From an uncultured Telmatospirillum sp. (GTDB taxonomy: Bacteria; Pseudomonadota; Alphaproteobacteria; Rhodospirillales; Magnetospirillaceae), in the NCBI GenBank assembly GCA_903858635.1, contig CAIOJO010000097.1:1-64000 (forward strand): a stretch of 64,000 nt of DNA, written 5' to 3'. The notes under the pieces were generated by a model, which saw only the letters and a list, made by a program, of their open reading frames with translations, searched no databases and was not told where the DNA came from. Positions 1-10,830 of the stretch are shown here, one piece after another (position 1 is the first letter of the stretch; every line of letters starts with the position of its first letter). The position numbers and the translations under genes are program-made.

Positions 1-271
1 CGATCATCGCGTGCTGGACCAGTCCACGCGCGAGATCGTCAACACCGCCAAGCGCACGGGTGCGACGGTGCGGGGGCCGATTCCGTTGCCCACCCGCATC
101 GAGAAGTTCACCGTGAACCGCTCCCCGCACATCGACAAGAAGTCGCGTGAGCAGTTCGAAATCCGCACGCACAAGCGGCTCCTGGACATCGTCGATCCGA
201 CGCCCCAGACCGTGGACGCGCTGATGAAGCTGGATCTCGCCGCCGGCGTCGATGTCGAGATTAAGTTGTAA
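1..271 (+). CDS. rpsJ: 30S ribosomal protein S10 (5' truncated)
   Basis: This is the 3' part of rpsJ; the start lies before the window and the reading frame enters at base 2. The visible 89 residues contain the S10 signatures GPIPLPTR and [17 protein letters not shown] and end in AGVDVEIKL, as in E. coli S10. S10 binds in the 30S head and doubles as the antitermination factor NusE. It heads the S10 operon, with rplC following after 10 bases. Confidence 0.97.
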   Translation, partial: DHRVLDQSTREIVNTAKRTGATVRGPIPLPTRIEKFTVNRSPHIDKKSREQFEIRTHKRLLDIVDPTPQTVDALMKLDLAAGVDVEIKL

Positions 272-281
272 GGAAGAGACG

Positions 282-1025
282 ATGCGATCCGGTCTCATCG
301 CCCAGAAGGTCGGCATGACCAGAATCTTCGCCGAGGACGGCAGTCACCTGCCCGTCACCGTGCTGAAGGTTGACACCTGTAAGGTGGTCTCGACCCGCTC
401 TGAGGAAAAAGACGGCTATTGTGCCGTACAGCTCGGCGCCGGGCTGGCCAAGGTCAAGAACGTGAACAAGGCCCTGCGTGGCCAGTTCGCCCAGGCCAAG
501 GTCGAGCCCGCCAAGCGGCTGGTGGAATTCCGTGTAACCCCCGACGCCATGCTGGAGGTCGGCACCGAGCTGTCGGCCGAGCATTTCGTCGCCGGCCAAT
601 ATGTGGACGTCACCGGCACCACCATCGGCAAGGGTTTTGCCGGCGTCATGAAGCGTCACCACTTCCGCGGCCTCGAGGCCAGTCACGGCGTGTCGGTGTC
701 GCACCGCTCGCACGGTTCGACCGGCCAGCGCCAGGATCCCGGCAAGGTCTTCAAGGGTAAGAAGATGGCCGGTCATCTGGGTGACGTGCAGGTGACCACG
801 CAGAGCCTGACGGTGGTCGCCACCGATCTGGCCCGCGGCCTGATCCTGGTCAAGGGCGCCGTCCCCGGCGCCGAGGGTGGCTGGGTTCTGGTCCGTGACG
901 CGGTCAAACGCAAGATGCCCGACGGCGTCCCGTTCCCCGCCGGGGTCAAGCAGGCTGCTGCAGCCAGCCAGCCGACCGCGACTCCGGCCAGCGACGCCGG
1001 CGCCGCCGACGAGCAAAAGGAATAG
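282..1025 (+). CDS. rplC: 50S ribosomal protein L3
   Basis: The 247-residue protein has the L3 signatures [13 protein letters not shown] at the N-terminus and [21 protein letters not shown] in the middle. L3 is an early 23S rRNA-binding assembly protein near the peptidyl-transferase centre. The ATG at 282 is chosen because AAGGAAGAGA lies just upstream; an in-frame earlier start would overlap rpsJ. The last 25 or so residues are an Ala/Pro/Asp-rich tail absent from E. coli L3, a common alphaproteobacterial extension. Confidence 0.97.
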   Translation: MRSGLIAQKVGMTRIFAEDGSHLPVTVLKVDTCKVVSTRSEEKDGYCAVQLGAGLAKVKNVNKALRGQFAQAKVEPAKRLVEFRVTPDAMLEVGTELSAEHFVAGQYVDVTGTTIGKGFAGVMKRHHFRGLEASHGVSVSHRSHGSTGQRQDPGKVFKGKKMAGHLGDVQVTTQSLTVVATDLARGLILVKGAVPGAEGGWVLVRDAVKRKMPDGVPFPAGVKQAAAASQPTATPASDAGAADEQKE

Positions 1026-1029
1026 GGTC

Positions 1030-1650
1030 ATGAAGATCGACGTGGTTAATCTCGACGCTAAGACGGTCGGCTCGGTCGAGCTGGCGGACGAGGTGTTCGG
1101 GGTGGAAGTGCGCCGTGACATCTTGGCCCGCATGGTGAATTACCAGCTGGCCAAGCGCCGCGCCGGGACGCACAAGACGAAGATCGTCAGCGAGGTCCAA
1201 GGCACGACCAAGAAGCCCTACAAGCAAAAGGGTACCGGTCGCGCCCGCCAAGGCTCCCTGCGCAGCGCGCAGTTCCGTGGCGGCGGGGTCATCTTCGGCC
1301 CGGTGGTGCGTTCACACGCCCATGACCTGCCGAAGAAGGTTCGCCTGATGGCCTTGCGGGTGGCGTTGTCGTCCAAGGCCGCCGCCGGCAAGCTGGTGGT
1401 TCTCGAGCAGGCCGTCGCGGCTTCGCCCAAGACCAAGGAACTGGCCGGCTGCCTGGCCAAGCTGAAGTTGAACGACGCCCTGTTCATCGACGGGGCCGAG
1501 CTCAACGTCAACTTCGCCCTGGCGTCGCGCAACCTGCCCCATATCGACGTGCTGCCCCAGCAGGGCGCCAACGTCTACGACATCCTGCGCTGCGATACGC
1601 TGGTGCTGACCAAGGATGCCGTCCAGGCTCTGGAGGCCCGACTGAAATGA
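1030..1650 (+). CDS. rplD: 50S ribosomal protein L4
   Basis: The 206-residue product carries the L4 core, including the stretch around [15 protein letters not shown], the basic loop that reaches into the peptide exit tunnel, and [17 protein letters not shown]. In E. coli L4 also represses its own operon. The ATG at 1030 follows the rplC stop by four bases. The gene overlaps rplW by four bases, which suggests translational coupling. Confidence 0.97.
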   Translation: MKIDVVNLDAKTVGSVELADEVFGVEVRRDILARMVNYQLAKRRAGTHKTKIVSEVQGTTKKPYKQKGTGRARQGSLRSAQFRGGGVIFGPVVRSHAHDLPKKVRLMALRVALSSKAAAGKLVVLEQAVAASPKTKELAGCLAKLKLNDALFIDGAELNVNFALASRNLPHIDVLPQQGANVYDILRCDTLVLTKDAVQALEARLK

Positions 1651-1955
1651 GCAAGGTCCAGATCAGCAAGATGCGGGCCTATGACATCGTCCGCAGCCCG
1701 GTGATCACCGAAAAGGCGACCATGGGCTCCGAGCACAACCAGGTCACCTTCCGGGTGCCCCTGGATGCCTCGAAGGGCGAGATCAAGGCTGCCATCGAGA
1801 TCGTCTTCAACGTCAAGGTGAAGGCGGTCAACACGCTCCGCCAGCTGGGCAAGACGAAGCGGTTCCGTGGCTTCGTCGGCAAGCGCGGTGATTACAAGAA
1901 AGCCATCGTCTCGCTGGCCGAAGGCCAGTCGATCGATGTGACGACAGGGGTCTGA
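1647..1955 (+). CDS. rplW: 50S ribosomal protein L23
   Basis: The 102-residue protein contains the L23 pattern [14 protein letters not shown] near the N-terminus and [20 protein letters not shown] near the C-terminus. L23 sits at the exit of the nascent-peptide tunnel and is the docking site for trigger factor and SRP. Its start codon overlaps the rplD stop (ATGA). Confidence 0.97.
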   Translation: MSKVQISKMRAYDIVRSPVITEKATMGSEHNQVTFRVPLDASKGEIKAAIEIVFNVKVKAVNTLRQLGKTKRFRGFVGKRGDYKKAIVSLAEGQSIDVTTGV

Positions 1956-1959
1956 CGCG

Positions 1960-2790
1960 ATGTCCCTCAAGACTTTCAAGCCGACAACGCCGAGCCAGCG
2001 CCAGCTGGTCATCGTCGATCGCTCGGACCTGTGGAAAGGCAAGCCGATCAAGTCGCTGACCGAAGGTCTGCGCTCGCAGGGCGGCCGCAACAACACCGGT
2101 CGGGTCGTGGTGCGGTTCCGTGGCGGCGGGCACAAGCGGCGCTATCGGCTGGTCGACTTCAAGCGCACCAAGTTCGACATGGTGGCGACGGTCGAGCGGC
2201 TGGAATACGATCCCAACCGTTCGGCGTTCATCGCCCTGGTGCGTTACGAGGACGGGGAGCTGTCCTACATCCTGGCCCCGCAGCGTCTCGGCGCTGGCGA
2301 CCAGGTGGTGTCCGGCCAGCGCGTCGACATCAAGCCGGGCAATGCCCTGCCGTTGAAGAACATTCCGGTCGGCACCATCGTCCACAACGTGGAGATGAAG
2401 GTGGGCAAGGGCGGGCAGTTGGCCCGGTCGGCCGGGACCTATGTCCAGCTGGTCGGCAAGGACCAGGGCTACGCCCAGCTTCGGCTGTCCTCCGGCGAGT
2501 TGCGGATGGTGCGCGGCGAATGCATGGCCACCATCGGTGCCGTGTCGAACCCGGACCAGCAGAACATCAACTTGGGCAAGGCCGGCCGCTCGCGCTGGCT
2601 GGGCCATCGACCGCATGTCCGCGGCGTGGCGATGAACCCGATCGACCATCCGCATGGCGGTGGCGAAGGGCGCACTTCGGGTGGTCGCCATCCGGTGACG
2701 CCATGGGGCAAGCCGACCAAGGGCAAGAAGACTCGGAACAACAAGAAGACGGACAAGCTGATTATGCGCCGTCGTCAGCAAACTAAGTAA
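1960..2790 (+). CDS. rplB: 50S ribosomal protein L2
   Basis: At 276 residues it matches the usual L2 length. It contains [23 protein letters not shown] near the N-terminus and the strongly conserved [20 protein letters not shown] near the C-terminus, which includes the histidine linked to peptidyl-transferase function. It starts four bases after rplW, and a strong AAAGGAGG for rpsS follows its stop. Confidence 0.98.
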   Translation: MSLKTFKPTTPSQRQLVIVDRSDLWKGKPIKSLTEGLRSQGGRNNTGRVVVRFRGGGHKRRYRLVDFKRTKFDMVATVERLEYDPNRSAFIALVRYEDGELSYILAPQRLGAGDQVVSGQRVDIKPGNALPLKNIPVGTIVHNVEMKVGKGGQLARSAGTYVQLVGKDQGYAQLRLSSGELRMVRGECMATIGAVSNPDQQNINLGKAGRSRWLGHRPHVRGVAMNPIDHPHGGGEGRTSGGRHPVTPWGKPTKGKKTRNNKKTDKLIMRRRQQTK

Positions 2791-2801
2791 AGGAGGGACG
2801 G

Positions 2802-3080
2802 GTGGCTCGTTCCGTTTGGAAAGGTCCCTTCATCGACGGTTTCCTGCTGAAGAAGGCAGAGAAGGCGAGGTCGTCGGGACGCAACGAAGTGATCAAGATT
2901 TGGACACGTCGTTCGACCGTTCTGCCTCAGTTCGTCGGTCTGACGTTTGGCGTCTACAACGGCCAGAAGTACATTCCGGTGCTGGTCACAGAGAACATGG
3001 TCGGACACAAGTTCGGCGAGTTCTCCCCGACCCGGACCTATTACGGCCATGCGGTCGACAAGAAGGCGAAGAGGAAATAA
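2802..3080 (+). CDS. rpsS: 30S ribosomal protein S19
   Basis: The 92-residue protein starts [16 protein letters not shown] and contains [16 protein letters not shown], both typical of S19, which binds the 30S head next to S13. The start codon is GTG at 2802, supported by AAAGGAGGGA eight to ten bases upstream; no ATG fits the family start. Confidence 0.97.
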   Translation: MARSVWKGPFIDGFLLKKAEKARSSGRNEVIKIWTRRSTVLPQFVGLTFGVYNGQKYIPVLVTENMVGHKFGEFSPTRTYYGHAVDKKAKRK

Positions 3081-3084
3081 GGCG

Positions 3085-3480
3085 ATGAGCAAGAAGACCG
3101 CTCCGCGGGACTTGCCGGACACCGAGGCCAAGGCGTTTGCCGCCTCGATCCGGGTCAGCCCGCGCAAGCTGAATATTGTCGCCCAGTCGATCCGTGGCTT
3201 GAAGGCCGAGGCGGCGCTGGCGCAGCTTACCTTCTCGCGGCGCCGCATCGCGCAGGACGTGAAGAAGGTGTTGCAGTCGGCCATCGCCAATGCCGAGAAC
3301 AACCACCAGCTCGACGTCGATCGCCTGGTGGTGGCCGAAGCCTATGTCGGCAAGGCCCTGGTCATGAAGCGGTTCAGTGCTCGGGCTCGCGGCCGGGTGG
3401 GGCACATCGTAAAGCCGTTCAGCAATCTGACGGTGGTGGTTCGCGAACACAGCGAACGCGCCAGCGAGGAGAAGGCGTAA
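3085..3480 (+). CDS. rplV: 50S ribosomal protein L22
   Basis: The 131-residue protein has the L22 core ([16 protein letters not shown], then the loop with [25 protein letters not shown]), whose hairpin lines the exit tunnel. The ATG at 3085 is preferred because it follows rpsS by four bases; the longer open frame upstream lies inside rpsS. A short Ser/Glu-rich tail follows the conserved domain. Confidence 0.97.
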   Translation: MSKKTAPRDLPDTEAKAFAASIRVSPRKLNIVAQSIRGLKAEAALAQLTFSRRRIAQDVKKVLQSAIANAENNHQLDVDRLVVAEAYVGKALVMKRFSARARGRVGHIVKPFSNLTVVVREHSERASEEKA

Positions 3481-3482
3481 AC

Positions 3483-4169
3483 ATGGGTCAGAAAGTCAAT
3501 CCGATCGGGCTTCGCCTCGGCATCAACCGGACTTGGGATTCCCGCTGGTTCGCCGACAACGACTACGCCAAGATGCTGCACGAGGACCTGAAGCTGCGCG
3601 AATACCTGCGCTCCAAGCTGGTCCAGGCGGGCGTCTCGCGGGTGGTCATCGAACGCCCGGCGAAGAAGGCCCGAATTACCATCCACACGGCGCGTCCGGG
3701 CGTGGTCATCGGCAAGAAGGGCGCCGATATCGAGGTGCTGCGCAAGACCTTGTCGAAGATGACGGGGAACGAGGTGCACCTCAACATCGTCGAGATCCGC
3801 AAGCCCGAGCTCGACGCCCAGCTGGTCGCCGAAAACATCGGCCAGCAACTGGAGCGCCGCGTCGCTTTCCGTCGCGCCATGAAGCGCGCCGTGCAGTCGG
3901 CCATGCGCCTTGGCGCCCAGGGCATCCGGATCAACTGTTCGGGCCGCCTGGGCGGTGCCGAAATCGCCCGCATGGAGTGGTATCGCGAAGGCCGCGTGCC
4001 GCTGCACACGCTCCGCGCCGATGTCGATTATGGTGTCGCTACGGCGAAGACCACCTATGGCACCTGCGGTGTCAAGGTGTGGGTGTTCAAGGGCGAGATC
4101 ATGGCGCACGACCCGATGGCGCAGGATAAGCGTGCTCTCGAGCCGCAGACCGGCGGCCCGTCGCGTTGA
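3483..4169 (+). CDS. rpsC: 30S ribosomal protein S3
   Basis: The 228-residue protein begins [22 protein letters not shown], as S3 does. It contains the KH-domain GxxG loop [10 protein letters not shown] at about residues 75-85 and ends with the conserved [19 protein letters not shown] region. S3 forms part of the mRNA entry channel and its helicase site. Confidence 0.98.
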   Translation: MGQKVNPIGLRLGINRTWDSRWFADNDYAKMLHEDLKLREYLRSKLVQAGVSRVVIERPAKKARITIHTARPGVVIGKKGADIEVLRKTLSKMTGNEVHLNIVEIRKPELDAQLVAENIGQQLERRVAFRRAMKRAVQSAMRLGAQGIRINCSGRLGGAEIARMEWYREGRVPLHTLRADVDYGVATAKTTYGTCGVKVWVFKGEIMAHDPMAQDKRALEPQTGGPSR

Positions 4170-4193
4170 CCTCTTTGATGGACATACAAGGCA

Positions 4194-4613
4194 ATGCTTA
4201 GTCCGAAACGAACGAAATACCGCAAGGCGCACAAGGGCCGGATCAAGGGCCTCGCCAAGGGCGGTTTCGAACTGAACTTCGGGGCGTACGGCCTCAAGGC
4301 CCTCGAGCCGGAGCGCATCACCGCGCGCCAGCTGGAAGCGGCCCGTCGTGCCCTGACGCGTCACATGAAGCGCCAAGGCCGGGTGTGGATCCGTATCTTC
4401 CCCGACCTGCCGATTTCGACCAAACCGGCCGAAGTGCGGATGGGTTCGGGCAAGGGTGCGCCCGAATACTGGACGGCTCGGGTCGCTCCCGGGCGCATCA
4501 TTTTCGAGGTGGACGGCGTTGCCGAGGACATAGCCCGACAGGGCTTCATCCTGGCCGCCGCCAAGCTGCCGATCAAGACCAAGTTCGTGCAGCGTTTGGC
4601 TGGGGAGGCTTGA
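4194..4613 (+). CDS. rplP: 50S ribosomal protein L16
   Basis: The 139-residue protein begins [16 protein letters not shown] and carries [30 protein letters not shown], diagnostic of L16, which positions A-site tRNA. Its start lies 24 bases after rpsC, the widest spacing in this part of the operon. Confidence 0.98.
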   Translation: MLSPKRTKYRKAHKGRIKGLAKGGFELNFGAYGLKALEPERITARQLEAARRALTRHMKRQGRVWIRIFPDLPISTKPAEVRMGSGKGAPEYWTARVAPGRIIFEVDGVAEDIARQGFILAAAKLPIKTKFVQRLAGEA

Positions 4614-4615
4614 TC

Positions 4616-4816
4616 ATGGCTTTGGCCGGCGAACTCCGGAGCAAGACACCCGACCAGCTCACCGAGCGGTTGGTGGAGCTCAAGAAGGAGCAGTTCAATT
4701 TGCGGTTCCAGCGGGCCTCGGGCCAGTTGGAGAACACCGCCCGGGTGCGTCAGGTGCGTCGCGAGATCGCGACCATCAAGACGGTCCTTGGCGAACGCAA
4801 CCGCGTTGCGTCTTAA
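4616..4816 (+). CDS. rpmC: 50S ribosomal protein L29
   Basis: The 66-residue helical protein contains [39 protein letters not shown], the L29 hallmark. The ATG at 4616 lies two bases after the rplP stop. The open frame extends upstream, but only inside rplP. Confidence 0.96.
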   Translation: MALAGELRSKTPDQLTERLVELKKEQFNLRFQRASGQLENTARVRQVRREIATIKTVLGERNRVAS

Positions 4817-4830
4817 GAAGGGTCTTGGCA

Positions 4831-5076
4831 ATGCCGAAGCGCGTTCTCCAGGGTGTGGTCGTTTCCGACGCGATGGACAAGACGGTCGTCGTCCGCGTCG
4901 AACGCCGCGTCATGCATCCTGTCTACAAGAAGTTTATCCGGCGCTCGAAGAAGTACAGCGCCCATGACGAGACCAACAGCTGCAAGGTCGGCGACGTGGT
5001 GCGCATCGAAGAATGCCGCCCGATCTCCAAGACCAAGAGTTGGGCGGTGATCTCGGACGAAGCGGCCGCGTCGTAA
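4831..5076 (+). CDS. rpsQ: 30S ribosomal protein S17
   Basis: The 81-residue OB-fold protein begins [25 protein letters not shown] and contains [19 protein letters not shown], both S17 signatures. An in-frame TTG six bases earlier could add two residues. The ATG at 4831 is preferred because AAGAAGGG lies eight bases upstream of it. Confidence 0.97.
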   Translation: MPKRVLQGVVVSDAMDKTVVVRVERRVMHPVYKKFIRRSKKYSAHDETNSCKVGDVVRIEECRPISKTKSWAVISDEAAAS

Positions 5077-5112
5077 GATCGCAGCCGTGAGTCAAGGAAA
5101 GGGAATGAGCAA

Positions 5113-5481
5113 ATGATCCAGATGCAAACCAACCTGGACGTCGCCGATAATTCGGGAGCCCGCCGGGTGCAGTGCATCAAGGTGCTGGGCGGTTCGCACC
5201 GCACCATCGCCAATGTGGGCGACGTCATCGTCGTGTCCATCAAGGAGGCGATCCCGCGGGGCCGCGTCAAGAAGGGCGACGTTCACCGCGCGGTGATCGT
5301 CCGCACGGCCAAGGAGATCCGTCGGGCCGACGGCTCGGCGATCCGCTTCGACCGCAATGCCGCCGTGCTGATCAACAAGCAGGGCGAACCCATCGGCACC
5401 CGCATCTTCGGCCCGGTGACCCGCGAATTGCGCGCGAAGAAATACATGAAGATCATTTCCCTGGCGCCTGAGGTGTTGTGA
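5113..5481 (+). CDS. rplN: 50S ribosomal protein L14
   Basis: The 122-residue protein has [27 protein letters not shown] at the N-terminus and [11 protein letters not shown] near the C-terminus, as in all bacterial L14. L14 lies at the 50S-30S interface. The AAAGGGAATGAGCAA ahead of the ATG contains the ribosome binding site. Its stop overlaps the rplX start. Confidence 0.98.
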   Translation: MIQMQTNLDVADNSGARRVQCIKVLGGSHRTIANVGDVIVVSIKEAIPRGRVKKGDVHRAVIVRTAKEIRRADGSAIRFDRNAAVLINKQGEPIGTRIFGPVTRELRAKKYMKIISLAPEVL

Positions 5482-5798
5482 TGGCTGCGAAGGTGAAGAA
5501 GGGCGATCAGGTCGTAGTGATCGCCGGCAAGGACAAGGGTAAGAAGGGCGAAGTGCTTCGCGTTCTGCCCGAGGACAAACGCGTGGTCGTGCAAGGCGTC
5601 AATATGGTGACCAAGCACACCAAGCCGAGCATGAGCAGCCAGGGTGGCCTGGTGAAGCAGGAGGCGGCCATTCACGTCTCCAACGTGTCGCAGGTCGATC
5701 CGAAGAGCGGCAAGCCGACCCGGGTCGGCTTCAAGACGCTCGAAGATGGCCGCAAGGTCCGCATCGCCCGCCCGTCGGGCGAGCAGATCGATCGCTGA
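5481..5798 (+). CDS. rplX: 50S ribosomal protein L24
   Basis: The 105-residue protein has the KOW motif ([20 protein letters not shown]) and the L24 pattern [15 protein letters not shown]24 starts 50S assembly. The ATG at 5481 shares its A with the rplN stop (TGATG); a GTG one codon earlier is less likely. Confidence 0.97.
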   Translation: MAAKVKKGDQVVVIAGKDKGKKGEVLRVLPEDKRVVVQGVNMVTKHTKPSMSSQGGLVKQEAAIHVSNVSQVDPKSGKPTRVGFKTLEDGRKVRIARPSGEQIDR

Positions 5799-5811
5799 GG
5801 GGGTAAAGAAG

Positions 5812-6354
5812 ATGGCTGCGCGTCTGCGTGATCATTACGATCGGGTCGTCAAGAAGGCCCTCCAAGAGCAGTTCAAGTATCAGAACGTCATGGAAGTGCC
5901 GCGTCTCGAGAAGATCGTCATCAATATGGGCGTCGGCGAGGCGGCCCAGGATGCCAAGAAGATCGAGGGTGCGGTGGCCGACCTGACGGCGATCTCCGGC
6001 CAGAAGCCGGTGGTGACCCGGGCCAAGAATTCGATTGCGGCCTTCAAGCTGCGCGAGAACCAGGTGGTGGGCTGCAAGGTCACCCTTCGCAAGGATCGCA
6101 TGTACGAATTCCTCGACCGGCTGGTTTCCATCGCCCTGCCGCGCGTCCGCGACTTCCGCGGCATCAACGGCAAGAGCTTCGACGGCTGCGGCAATTATGC
6201 CCTGGGCCTGAAGGAGCAGCTCGTGTTCCCGGAGATCAACTATGACCGCGTCGACCGAGTGCGCGGCATGGACATCGTATTCGTGACGACGGCCAAGTCG
6301 GACGAGGAGGCCAAGGCGCTCCTCAAGGCCTTCGACATGCCGTTCGTCGCATAA
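5812..6354 (+). CDS. rplE: 50S ribosomal protein L5
   Basis: The 180-residue product contains [20 protein letters not shown] and the conserved [20 protein letters not shown] and RVRDFRGI segments of L5, which binds 5S rRNA in the central protuberance. The ATG at 5812 follows GGGGGTAAAGAAG; the open frame upstream is within rplX. Confidence 0.97.
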   Translation: MAARLRDHYDRVVKKALQEQFKYQNVMEVPRLEKIVINMGVGEAAQDAKKIEGAVADLTAISGQKPVVTRAKNSIAAFKLRENQVVGCKVTLRKDRMYEFLDRLVSIALPRVRDFRGINGKSFDGCGNYALGLKEQLVFPEINYDRVDRVRGMDIVFVTTAKSDEEAKALLKAFDMPFVA

Positions 6355-6376
6355 GCCGGTTGGAGAGAAGTAGGCA

Positions 6377-6682
6377 ATGGCAAAGACTAGCTCCGTCGAG
6401 CGCAACAAGAAGCGCGAGAGGATGGCCAGGCAGTACGCGAACCGCCGCGCCAGACTGAAGACTATCGTGAACAATCGTGAAACGGCTCCTGAAGAGCGCT
6501 TTGAGGCCGTGTTGAAGTTGGCCGAATTGCCCCGGAATTCGTCTCCGACCCGAATTCGCCTGCGGTGCGAAATTACGGGGCGTTCGCGCGGCAACTATCG
6601 CAAGTTCAAGTTGTGCCGCATACAGCTTCGGGAATTGGGCTCGAAAGGCCAGATTCCCGGCATGGTAAAGTCGAGCTGGTAA
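6377..6682 (+). CDS. rpsN: 30S ribosomal protein S14 (zinc-free form)
   Basis: The 101-residue protein ends with [40 protein letters not shown], the S14 C-terminal domain. Length and the absence of the CxxC...CxxC zinc ribbon place it in the long, zinc-independent (C-minus) class usual in proteobacteria. Confidence 0.97.
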   Translation: MAKTSSVERNKKRERMARQYANRRARLKTIVNNRETAPEERFEAVLKLAELPRNSSPTRIRLRCEITGRSRGNYRKFKLCRIQLRELGSKGQIPGMVKSSW

Positions 6683-6695
6683 GGAGACGCCGAAG

Positions 6696-7091
6696 ATGAT
6701 GACCGATCCCCTTGGGGATTTGCTGACGCGCATCCGTAACGGTCAGATGGCCAAGAAGGCCAGCGTGACCGCTCCGGCGTCCCGTCTCCGCGCCAACGTG
6801 CTCGAGGTTTTGAAGCGCGAAGGCTATATCCGCGGCTACAGCCAGGCCGAAAGCCGCCCTGGGGTTGCCTTGTTGACGATCGAGCTGAAATACCACGAGG
6901 GGGCGCCGGTGATCCGGGAGATCTCCCGTGTCTCGAAGCCCGGTCGCCGTGTCTATTCGAAGATCAAGGACTTGCCGAAGGTGTCGAGCGGCCTGGGGAT
7001 TTCGATTCTGTCGACTCCCCGTGGCGTGATGTCCGATGCCGAAGCCCGCGCTGCCAATGTCGGCGGCGAGGTCCTCTGCCAGGTGTTCTAG
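6696..7091 (+). CDS. rpsH: 30S ribosomal protein S8
   Basis: The 131-residue protein begins with [15 protein letters not shown] and ends with the conserved [36 protein letters not shown]8 binds helix 21 of 16S rRNA and represses the spc operon in E. coli. Two adjacent ATGs exist (6696 and 6699); the first has better spacing from AAGGAG at 6681. Confidence 0.97.
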   Translation: MMTDPLGDLLTRIRNGQMAKKASVTAPASRLRANVLEVLKREGYIRGYSQAESRPGVALLTIELKYHEGAPVIREISRVSKPGRRVYSKIKDLPKVSSGLGISILSTPRGVMSDAEARAANVGGEVLCQVF

Positions 7092-7102
7092 GGAGCCCTC
7101 TG

Positions 7103-7636
<534 letters not shown>

Positions 7637-7645
7637 GGCCGCGCC

Positions 7646-8008
7646 ATGTCATCGTCGAAAGAGCTTTTCCTGCGCCGCCAGGAGCGTAACCGTTTCGTTC
7701 TTCGCAAGAAGGGCGGCGGCCGTCCACGCCTGTCGGTCTTCCGCTCGTCAAAGCACATCTACGCCCAGATCATCGACGACGTGAAGGGAGCCACCTTGGC
7801 TGCCGCCTCGTCGCTCGACAAGGATCTACGGACCGAGCTGAAGACCGGCGCCGATGCCGGCGCTGCAGCCCGGGTCGGCAAGTTGATCGCCGAACGGGCG
7901 GTCAAGGCCGGCATCACCCAGGTGGTGTTCGACCGCGGGGGCTATATTTATCATGGTCGGGTCAAGGCCCTGGCCGATGCCGCCCGCGAAGGCGGGCTGT
8001 CGTTCTAA
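7646..8008 (+). CDS. rplR: 50S ribosomal protein L18
   Basis: The 120-residue product has [20 protein letters not shown] and the C-terminal [26 protein letters not shown], diagnostic of L18, which binds 5S rRNA together with L5. The start lies nine bases after rplF. Confidence 0.97.
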   Translation: MSSSKELFLRRQERNRFVLRKKGGGRPRLSVFRSSKHIYAQIIDDVKGATLAAASSLDKDLRTELKTGADAGAAARVGKLIAERAVKAGITQVVFDRGGYIYHGRVKALADAAREGGLSF

Positions 8009-8020
8009 AGGGACCAACAG

Positions 8021-8653
8021 ATGGCACGTACACCGAATCCTGAGCGTGGCGGCGAGCGGCCGGCCCGTGGCGAGCGTGGCGATCGCGCCCAGCGCGGCCA
8101 GCGCACCGACCAGCAAGGCGGCCGCGATCGCGAGGATAGCGATCTCGTCGACAAGCTGGTGCACATCAACCGTGTCGCCAAGGTGGTGAAGGGCGGGCGT
8201 CGTTTCGCTTTCGCCGCACTGGTGGTGGTGGGTGACGCCAAAGGGCGCGTCGGCTACGGCTCCGGCAAGGCCCGCGAGGTCCCCGAGGCGATCCGCAAGG
8301 CGACCGACCAGGCGAAGCGCAACATGATCCGCGTGGCGCTGCGCGAGGGTCGCACCCTGCATCACGATTCGCGGGGCCATTTCGGCGCCGGGCGGGTGGT
8401 GTTGCGGGCGGCTCCGGCCGGCACCGGGATCATCGCCGGCGGTCCGATGCGCGCCGTGTTCGAAACCATGGGCGTGCAGGACGTGGTGGCCAAGTGCATC
8501 GGCACCTCGAACCCGCACAACATGATCAAGGCGACCTTCGACGCGCTGGTCAATGTGGCCAGCCCGCGTTCCATTGCCGCCAAGCGCGGCAAGAAGGTGG
8601 GCGAGATCGTCGGCCGCCGTGACGGCGCTGCCGCTGCTGCCGCCAAGGAGTGA
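8021..8653 (+). CDS. rpsE: 30S ribosomal protein S5
   Basis: The 210-residue protein contains the S5 double-stranded-RNA-binding motif ([25 protein letters not shown]) and the C-terminal domain with [16 protein letters not shown]5 affects decoding accuracy. About 35 residues at the N-terminus are an Arg/Gly/Glu-rich low-complexity extension absent from E. coli S5; such extensions occur in alphaproteobacteria. Confidence 0.97.
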   Translation: MARTPNPERGGERPARGERGDRAQRGQRTDQQGGRDREDSDLVDKLVHINRVAKVVKGGRRFAFAALVVVGDAKGRVGYGSGKAREVPEAIRKATDQAKRNMIRVALREGRTLHHDSRGHFGAGRVVLRAAPAGTGIIAGGPMRAVFETMGVQDVVAKCIGTSNPHNMIKATFDALVNVASPRSIAAKRGKKVGEIVGRRDGAAAAAAKE

Positions 8654-8658
8654 TGGTG

Positions 8659-8862
8659 ATGGCAAACAACAGCGCTGCGACGGACAAGAAGACCGTCAAG
8701 GTGACGCAGATCGGCAGCCCGATCGGTCGTCGCGACGACCAGCGGGCCACTCTGGTCGGTCTGGGGCTGAACAAGCTCCACAAGAGCCGCGAATTGGAGG
8801 ATACCCCTTCGGTGCGCGGGATGATCGACAAGGTGCGGCACCTGCTGCACGTCGACGACTAA
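8659..8862 (+). CDS. rpmD: 50S ribosomal protein L30
   Basis: The 67-residue protein contains [43 protein letters not shown], typical of bacterial L30. Several in-frame starts crowd the rpsE stop (GTG 8650, ATG 8653, GTG 8656, ATG 8659). The ATG at 8659 is preferred because it lies eight bases from AAGGAG. Confidence 0.95.
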   Translation: MANNSAATDKKTVKVTQIGSPIGRRDDQRATLVGLGLNKLHKSRELEDTPSVRGMIDKVRHLLHVDD

Positions 8863-8875
8863 TTGGAGAGCCCGC

Positions 8876-8941
8876 CCTGCCCGCCGTCGGCAGGCAGGGG
8901 TTGGGCACCGCGACCAGGCTTCTAAGCGGCCTCGCCGCTTA
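8876..8941 (+). other. Paired hairpins in the rpmD-rplO spacer
   Basis: The 92-base gap between rpmD and rplO holds two inverted repeats. The first is CCTGCC (8876-8881) facing GGCAGG (8889-8894). The second is a perfect 8-bp stem TAAGCGGC/GCCGCTTA (8923-8930 and 8934-8941) with a CTC loop, ending just before the AAGGGA ribosome binding site of rplO. They could set mRNA processing or rplO translation; no U-tract follows, so a terminator is unlikely. Confidence 0.5.
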
Positions 8942-8954
8942 AAGGGAACGTGAG

Positions 8955-9440
8955 ATGAAACTGAACGAACTTCGCGATAACGCCGGCGCCCGCAAGGAAC
9001 GTCTGCGCGTCGGCCGCGGCATCGGCTCCGGCAAAGGCAAGACCGCCGGCCGAGGCGTCAAGGGCCAGAGCTCGCGCACCGGCGTCGCCATCAACGGCTT
9101 CGAAGGCGGCCAGATGCCGATCTATCGGCGCCTGCCGAAGCGCGGCTTCAAGAACATCTTTCGCCGCGAGTATGCCGAGGTGAATCTCGATCGCCTGCAG
9201 ACGGCCATCGAAAGCGGCAAGCTCGACGCCGGTCAGACGATTACCGGTGCGTCGCTGGTGGCGGCGGGGGTTATCGCCCATGTGAAGGCTGGCGTGCGTC
9301 TGCTCGGCCGCGGCGTGTTGACGGCCAAGGTCACCATCGAAGCGGCAGGCGCCACCAAAGGCGCCATCGCGGCGGTGGAAAAGGCGGGCGGCTCGGTCGT
9401 TCTGCCGGCCCCGGCTCCGGCCGCGGAGGCTGGCGCCTAA
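8955..9440 (+). CDS. rplO: 50S ribosomal protein L15
   Basis: The 161-residue protein has the L15 N-terminus ([38 protein letters not shown]) and [17 protein letters not shown]. The ATG follows AAAGGGAACGTGAG, which abuts a hairpin in the upstream spacer. The C-terminus is an Ala/Pro-rich tail. Confidence 0.97.
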   Translation: MKLNELRDNAGARKERLRVGRGIGSGKGKTAGRGVKGQSSRTGVAINGFEGGQMPIYRRLPKRGFKNIFRREYAEVNLDRLQTAIESGKLDAGQTITGASLVAAGVIAHVKAGVRLLGRGVLTAKVTIEAAGATKGAIAAVEKAGGSVVLPAPAPAAEAGA

Positions 9441-9484
9441 AGCGCCTCTTGCTGGCAGCACCCTCTTAGGTACCGGAGAACGGC

Positions 9485-10828
9485 ATGGCATCCGCCGCCG
9501 AGCAGCTTGCAGCCAATTTGAATCTGGGCGTCTTCGCCAAGGCGACCGAGCTCAAGAAGCGTATCTGGTTCACCTTGGCGGCGCTTGTGGTCTATCGCCT
9601 GGGCACCTGGATTCCGGTGCCCGGCGTGGACCCGCATGTGCTGGCCGAGATCTTCACCCGTTCGGGTGGCGGCATCCTCGGCATGTTCGACATGTTCGCC
9701 GGCGGCGCCCTGTCGCGCATGACCATCTTCGCGCTGAACATCATGCCGTACATCTCGGCATCGATCATCATGCAGCTGATGACCACCGTGGTGCCGAACC
9801 TCGAGGCCCTGAAGAAAGAGGGCGAGCAGGGTCGCAAGAAGATCAACCAGTACACCCGTTATGCCACCGTGGTGATCGCCGCGGTCCAGGCCTACGGCAT
9901 CGCCGTCGGCCTCGAAGGGATGACCGGCCGCAGCGGCGCGGCGGTGTTCGACCCCGGGATGTTCTTCCGCTTCACCTCGGTGGTGACGCTGGTCGGCGGC
10001 ACCATGTTCCTGATGTGGCTGGGCGAGCAGATTACCGCCCGCGGCGTCGGCAACGGCACCTCGCTGATCATCTTCGCCGGCATCGTGGCCAATCTGCCGC
10101 ATGCCATGGCCAGCACCTTGGAACTGGGGCGCACCGGCGCCCTGTCGGCGGTGCTGATCGTCTTCCTGCTGATCATGGCGGTCGGCATCGTTGCCTTGAT
10201 CGTGTTCGTCGAGCGGGCCCAGCGGCGGATCATCGTCCAGTATCCGAAGCGCCAGCAGGGCAACAAGATGTACGGCGGCGAGGCGTCCCATCTGCCGCTG
10301 AAGCTCAACACCTCGGGCGTCATCCCGCCGATCTTCGCCAGTTCGATCCTGTTGATGCCGATCACCGCGGCGGGCTTCATCGCCGGGCGCGGGCCCGAGT
10401 GGCTGAGCACCATGACCGCCTTGCTGGGCCGCGGGCAGCCTCTCTATCTGGCGCTCTACCTGAGTTTGATCGTCTTCTTCGCGTTCTTCTACACGGCCGT
10501 CGTCTTCAATCCGGTGGATACGGCCGACAACCTGAAGAAATATGGCGGATTCATTCCGGGCATCCGGCCGGGCAAGAACACCGCCGACTATCTCGACTAC
10601 GTGCTGACCCGTCTGACGGTGATCGGTGCGGCATATCTGGCGGGCCTGTCGGTGCTGCCGGAAATCCTCATCAGCCGCTTCTCGGTCCCCTTCTATTTTG
10701 GCGGCACCAGCCTGTTGATCGTGGTCACGGTGACGATGGATACCGTGGCGCAGATCCAGTCCCATCTTCTGGCGCACCAATACGAAGGCCTGATCAAGAA
10801 GGCCAAACTCAGAGGAAAGCGCAGCTGA
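9485..10828 (+). CDS. secY: Preprotein translocase subunit SecY
   Basis: The 447-residue protein shows ten hydrophobic segments and SecY signatures such as NIMPYISASIIMQL (transmembrane segment 2), the positively charged loop NKMYGGEASHLPLKLNTSGVIPPIFA, and KKYGGFIPGIRPGKNTADYL near the C-terminus. It forms the protein-conducting channel with SecE and SecG in the inner membrane. It lies in its usual place between rplO and adk. Confidence 0.98.
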   Translation: MASAAEQLAANLNLGVFAKATELKKRIWFTLAALVVYRLGTWIPVPGVDPHVLAEIFTRSGGGILGMFDMFAGGALSRMTIFALNIMPYISASIIMQLMTTVVPNLEALKKEGEQGRKKINQYTRYATVVIAAVQAYGIAVGLEGMTGRSGAAVFDPGMFFRFTSVVTLVGGTMFLMWLGEQITARGVGNGTSLIIFAGIVANLPHAMASTLELGRTGALSAVLIVFLLIMAVGIVALIVFVERAQRRIIVQYPKRQQGNKMYGGEASHLPLKLNTSGVIPPIFASSILLMPITAAGFIAGRGPEWLSTMTALLGRGQPLYLALYLSLIVFFAFFYTAVVFNPVDTADNLKKYGGFIPGIRPGKNTADYLDYVLTRLTVIGAAYLAGLSVLPEILISRFSVPFYFGGTSLLIVVTVTMDTVAQIQSHLLAHQYEGLIKKAKLRGKRS

Positions 10829-10830
10829 CC

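Noticed and set aside
9437-10780. 447-codon minus-strand frame opposite secY
   Set aside because: Composition (Gln/His/Arg-rich) is that of a codon shadow, and secY explains the region fully.
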